Positions 31,970 to 33,561 of a stretch of DNA of 33,561 nt are shown piece after piece. Origin of the DNA: MHLP01 sp043736515 (GTDB lineage Bacteria; Patescibacteriota; Minisyncoccia; Phycocordibacterales; UBA6899). Location: contig JAYTCK010000014.1 of NCBI GenBank assembly GCA_043736515.1, positions 1 through 33,561 of the forward strand, in the 5' to 3' direction. The notes under the pieces were generated by a model. That model saw only the letters and a list, made by a program, of their open reading frames with translations, was not told the DNA's origin and ran no database searches. Made by a program: the position numbers and the translations under genes. Each line of letters opens with the position of its first letter. Positions within the stretch are counted from its first letter, which is position 1.

Positions 31970-31999
31970 GCAGATGGCTTCCTCCGTGGGCACAAAGCG

Positions 32000-32025
32000 C
32001 AAAGAGCACCCGGAGGTGCTCTTTG
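32000..32025 (-). terminator. Hairpin behind tRNA-Lys
   Basis: CAAAGAGCACC-CGGA-GGTGCTCTTTG, perfect 11-bp arms, 12 nt past the tRNA-Lys 3' end. The T-run is short. Confidence 0.6.
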
Positions 32026-32037
32026 AATCTCGCTTTG

Positions 32038-32110
32038 TGCCCCCGGCAGGAGTCGAACCTGCGACCGTCTCGTTAAGAGCGAGCTGCTCTACCAACTGAG
32101 CTACGAAGGC
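32038..32110 (-). tRNA. tRNA-Lys(CTT)
   Basis: 73 nt, CCA not encoded. Acceptor GCCTTCG/CGGGGGC has two G-T pairs. The anticodon stem GCTCG/CGAGA has a G-A mismatch at 27-43, and the loop CTCTTAA gives anticodon CTT. The T arm is GCAGG-TTCGACT-CCTGC. Confidence 0.93.
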
Positions 32111-32443
32111 AATACTACTTTGTTACTCTGCAAACCACTTCAACTTTTAGCTATCGACCTGCCAAGACAGCTACGAAGGCATATGTCTCAACTTTGCCAG
32201 TTTATCAAAAAATATAATAAACGCAACGATTGTAATCGTCACAATCAATGCAAGGCGGGACTCTTCCCTTATGGGGACGGTACACCTTGTTGGTTTTGAA
32301 GGCGGGACTCTCGGCTACCGCCGCGGGTACTTTTCGGCCTCTATGAATCGGCATCGAAAAGTCTTTCGAGTCCCGCCACGTAGCAAAGCAGTTTGCTGCT
32401 CCGAGCACTAAATTAAAATCCCCTCATGGGGATTTTAATTTAG
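32111..32443. other. Gene-free spacer with tRNA fragments and palindromes
   Basis: AGCTACGAAGGCA (32169-32181) repeats the 5' part of tRNA-Lys. GGCGGGACTC, the T-arm segment of tRNA-Leu, recurs near 32251 and 32302, and its inverse GAGTCCCGCC lies at about 32368-32377. The last two bracket an imperfect palindrome with inner ACTTTTCG/CGAAAAGT. AGCAAAGCAGTTTGCT is at 32382-32397. No protein gene is supported. Confidence 0.55.
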
Positions 32444-32450
32444 TGCTCGG
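32401..32450 (-). terminator. Perfect 23-bp palindrome overlapping the tRNA-Leu 3' end
   Basis: Arms 32401-32423 and 32428-32450 are perfectly complementary around TCAT. The right arm includes seven bases of the tRNA-Leu 3' end (discriminator plus six acceptor bases). Inner part ATTAAAATCCCC/GGGGATTTTAAT looks like a terminator stem. Confidence 0.75.
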
Positions 32451-32525
32451 GGCGGGACTCGAACCCGCAAGCCTTTCGGCAAGAGATTTTAAGTCTCTCG
32501 TGTATACCGATTCCACCACCCGAGC
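32444..32525 (-). tRNA. tRNA-Leu(TAA)
   Basis: 82 nt, CCA not encoded (CTA follows). Acceptor GCTCGGG/CCCGAGC is perfect. The anticodon stem AGAGA/TCTCT holds the loop CTTAAAA, giving anticodon TAA. The long variable arm TGCCGAAAGGCT identifies a class II tRNA. The T arm is GCGGG-TTCGAGT-CCCGC. Confidence 0.95.
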
Positions 32526-32544
32526 AGGGATTGCGGCATTAGGC

Positions 32545-32619
32545 TGGAGGCGTAGACCGGAATCGAACCGGTGCATGTAGATTTTGCAGATCTATGCGTT
32601 ACCACTTCGCCACTACGCC
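32545..32619 (-). tRNA. tRNA-Cys(GCA)
   Basis: 75 nt with CCA encoded. Acceptor GGCGTAG/CTACGCC is perfect, and discriminator T is the Cys identity base. The stem TAGAT/ATCTA holds the loop CTGCAAA, giving anticodon GCA. The T arm is ACCGG-TTCGATT-CCGGT. Confidence 0.96.
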
Positions 32620-32687
32620 ATATTTGATTTGATTGTACTATGCTTCCTAACTTTTGCAGCAATCTGTCTATGCGCATAGGGTATTAG

Positions 32688-32812
32688 GCAGATCTATGCG
32701 TGTCCCTCGTCGCGGCCTGCTCGCTGCATCGCATGGGCGCGTTTGCTTCGCAAAACCGATGAAAAGCAAAGCAGTTTGCTTTTCATCCACTTCGCCACTA
32801 CGCCACTACGCC
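32688..32812 (-). pseudogene. Broken partial copy of tRNA-Cys with an 85-nt insertion
   Basis: GCAGATCTATGCGT (32688-32701) and CCACTTCGCCACTACGCC (32787-32804) copy adjacent parts of the 5' half of tRNA-Cys, but are separated by 32702-32786. ACTACGCC is then repeated once more (32805-32812). The insertion ends with a perfect hairpin of 12-bp arms around GCAG (32759-32786). Confidence 0.7.
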
Positions 32813-32833
32813 ATGAAAAGCACTATAGCAAGT

Positions 32834-33175
32834 TTATTGCTCAGTTTCCAGCTCGTCGCCTGCGAGTAGCTCGGTAATACGCTGGCGGTTCTTTTCGCCA
32901 TAATCCGACGAGAAGTGTATTTGTGGAAGCATGCGCATTCGACTGTGTGCCTTAATGTAATCACTGAATTCGCCACGAAGGCGGTTGGCAAACAAAAGGG
33001 CAACACGTTCCTTTTCTATAGGTAGCACGGAAATCATGATTTCCACACGCTTTGTGTCTGGTGAGAGCTCGACATTGGTTACCGTGATGAGCGATGTGCG
33101 GTTAGAATTCCTGCTCAAAAAATCACTAGCAAGACGCTTGTAGAGATCCTTGATGCGTTCGTCTTTAATGCTCAT
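32834..33175 (-). CDS. rbfA: Ribosome-binding factor A
   Basis: 113 aa, the usual RbfA length. ITVTNVELSPDTKRVEIMISVL (about 30-51) is the characteristic KH-like strand region, and RMRMLPQIHFSSD (about 78-90) corresponds to the RxxPxLxFxxD block. It helps mature the 30S subunit, acting on helix 1 of 16S rRNA. It begins one base after the infB stop, the widespread infB-rbfA order. Confidence 0.92.
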   Translation of the reverse strand: MSIKDERIKDLYKRLASDFLSRNSNRTSLITVTNVELSPDTKRVEIMISVLPIEKERVALLFANRLRGEFSDYIKAHSRMRMLPQIHFSSDYGEKNRQRITELLAGDELETEQ

Positions 33176-33176
33176 A

Positions 33177-33561
33177 TTATTGTTTCTTCACAACAACGTA
33201 GGGGACAAGGACATCACGTTCTGCAATGGTGAATTTTGATTCCACCATCATCCCGCATTCCGTCCCTTCTAATACCTCCTTACACTTGATCTTCTGCTGC
33301 TGAAGTTCAGTTACCTTCCCCTCGCCAATCTCAGCGTCGCGACGCATGATCTTAAAGCGTGCTCCATGCATAATCTTGCCTTTCTCGACACGTCCGCCGA
33401 TCACTTGCTGTTCTTTTTGTTGGCTGAAAAAACGCAAGATACGTACTTCGCCCAAGGGTTCAACTACTTCAATGTGTGGGGCGCGCTCATTCATGATTCC
33501 CTCGAGCCATTCGGAGAGCTTGTAGATAATATCAAAATGATTAATGGTGACCCCGACACGC
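33177..33561 (-). CDS. infB: Translation initiation factor IF-2, C-terminal part (runs off right edge)
   Basis: 127 residues, open to the window edge. It starts within FDIIYKLSEWLEGIM, the helix before the last domain, and continues with EVRILRFFSQQKEQQVIGGRVEKGKIMHGARFKI-type sequence of IF-2 domain IV, which binds the formyl-methionine end of initiator tRNA. The frame upstream of Met at 33494 is open to base 33561, so that Met is internal. The GTPase domain lies outside the window. Confidence 0.93.
   Translation of the reverse strand, partial: RVGVTINHFDIIYKLSEWLEGIMNERAPHIEVVEPLGEVRILRFFSQQKEQQVIGGRVEKGKIMHGARFKIMRRDAEIGEGKVTELQQQKIKCKEVLEGTECGMMVESKFTIAERDVLVPYVVVKKQ

Noticed and set aside
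1..33561. CRISPR array or prophage
   Set aside because: No regularly spaced direct repeats, no cas or phage structural genes; the repeats seen are palindromic and irregularly placed.

Overview
The window looks like a chromosomal segment from a Candidate Phyla Radiation (Patescibacteria, probably Parcubacteria-like) bacterium. Evidence for this is the compact gene order, short versions of housekeeping proteins (UvrC 415 aa without its C-terminal domain, a four-domain S1 of 376 aa), the rpsU-ybeY-ftsA-ftsZ order, the scarcity of metabolic genes, and many genes whose -10 box lies so close to the start codon that their mRNAs must be leaderless. The lineage assignment is inferred from protein character only; no marker-gene tree was possible.

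Layout. 1-2875: the 5' part of a low-molecular-weight tyrosine phosphatase gene runs off the left edge, divergent from a PEP-synthase-like phosphotransferase. 2986-6568: tRNA-Val, then two tandem secreted S41 peptidases that are paralogues, the second lacking its PDZ domain. 6598-11017: on the minus strand, a TrxB/AhpF-type reductase, ftsZ, ftsA, ybeY and rpsU. 11333-14103: a small membrane protein, hisS and lepB (minus). 14202-15566: pth (plus), a zinc ribbon, a repeat protein of WG type and a probable frameshifted mini-gene. 15970-17100: rpsA. 17291-17800: an unexplained minus-strand transcription unit. 17868-22684: an MBL-fold protein, a membrane protein, gyrA, a LysM-like protein and a two-TM protein. 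22763-29452: uvrA, an unknown gene divergent from uvrC, cysS and corA. 29513-31969: a canonical ctpA with an IS256-type insertion sequence right behind it. 32000-33561: tRNA-Lys, tRNA-Leu and tRNA-Cys amid tRNA-derived debris, then rbfA and the 3' end of infB.

How the genes work together. The window holds parts of the translation machinery (infB-rbfA, rpsA, rpsU, ybeY, pth, hisS, cysS, four tRNAs), cell division (ftsA/ftsZ), nucleotide excision repair (uvrA, uvrC), DNA supercoiling (gyrA) and envelope protein handling (lepB and three S41 peptidases).

Most interesting non-coding signals: (1) a dispersed long palindromic element found directly 3' of rpsA and of gyrA, whose 49-nt core is 40/49 identical between copies and has three compensatory base-pair changes; (2) a 159-bp palindrome whose outer arm contains the ftsZ stop codon; (3) a promoter-to-terminator minus-strand unit of about 470 nt with a perfect Shine-Dalgarno but no sizeable ORF; (4) two divergent promoters whose -35 hexamers share the same 7 bp (uvrC side); (5) partial copies of tRNA genes beside the intact ones, one split by an 85-nt insertion.
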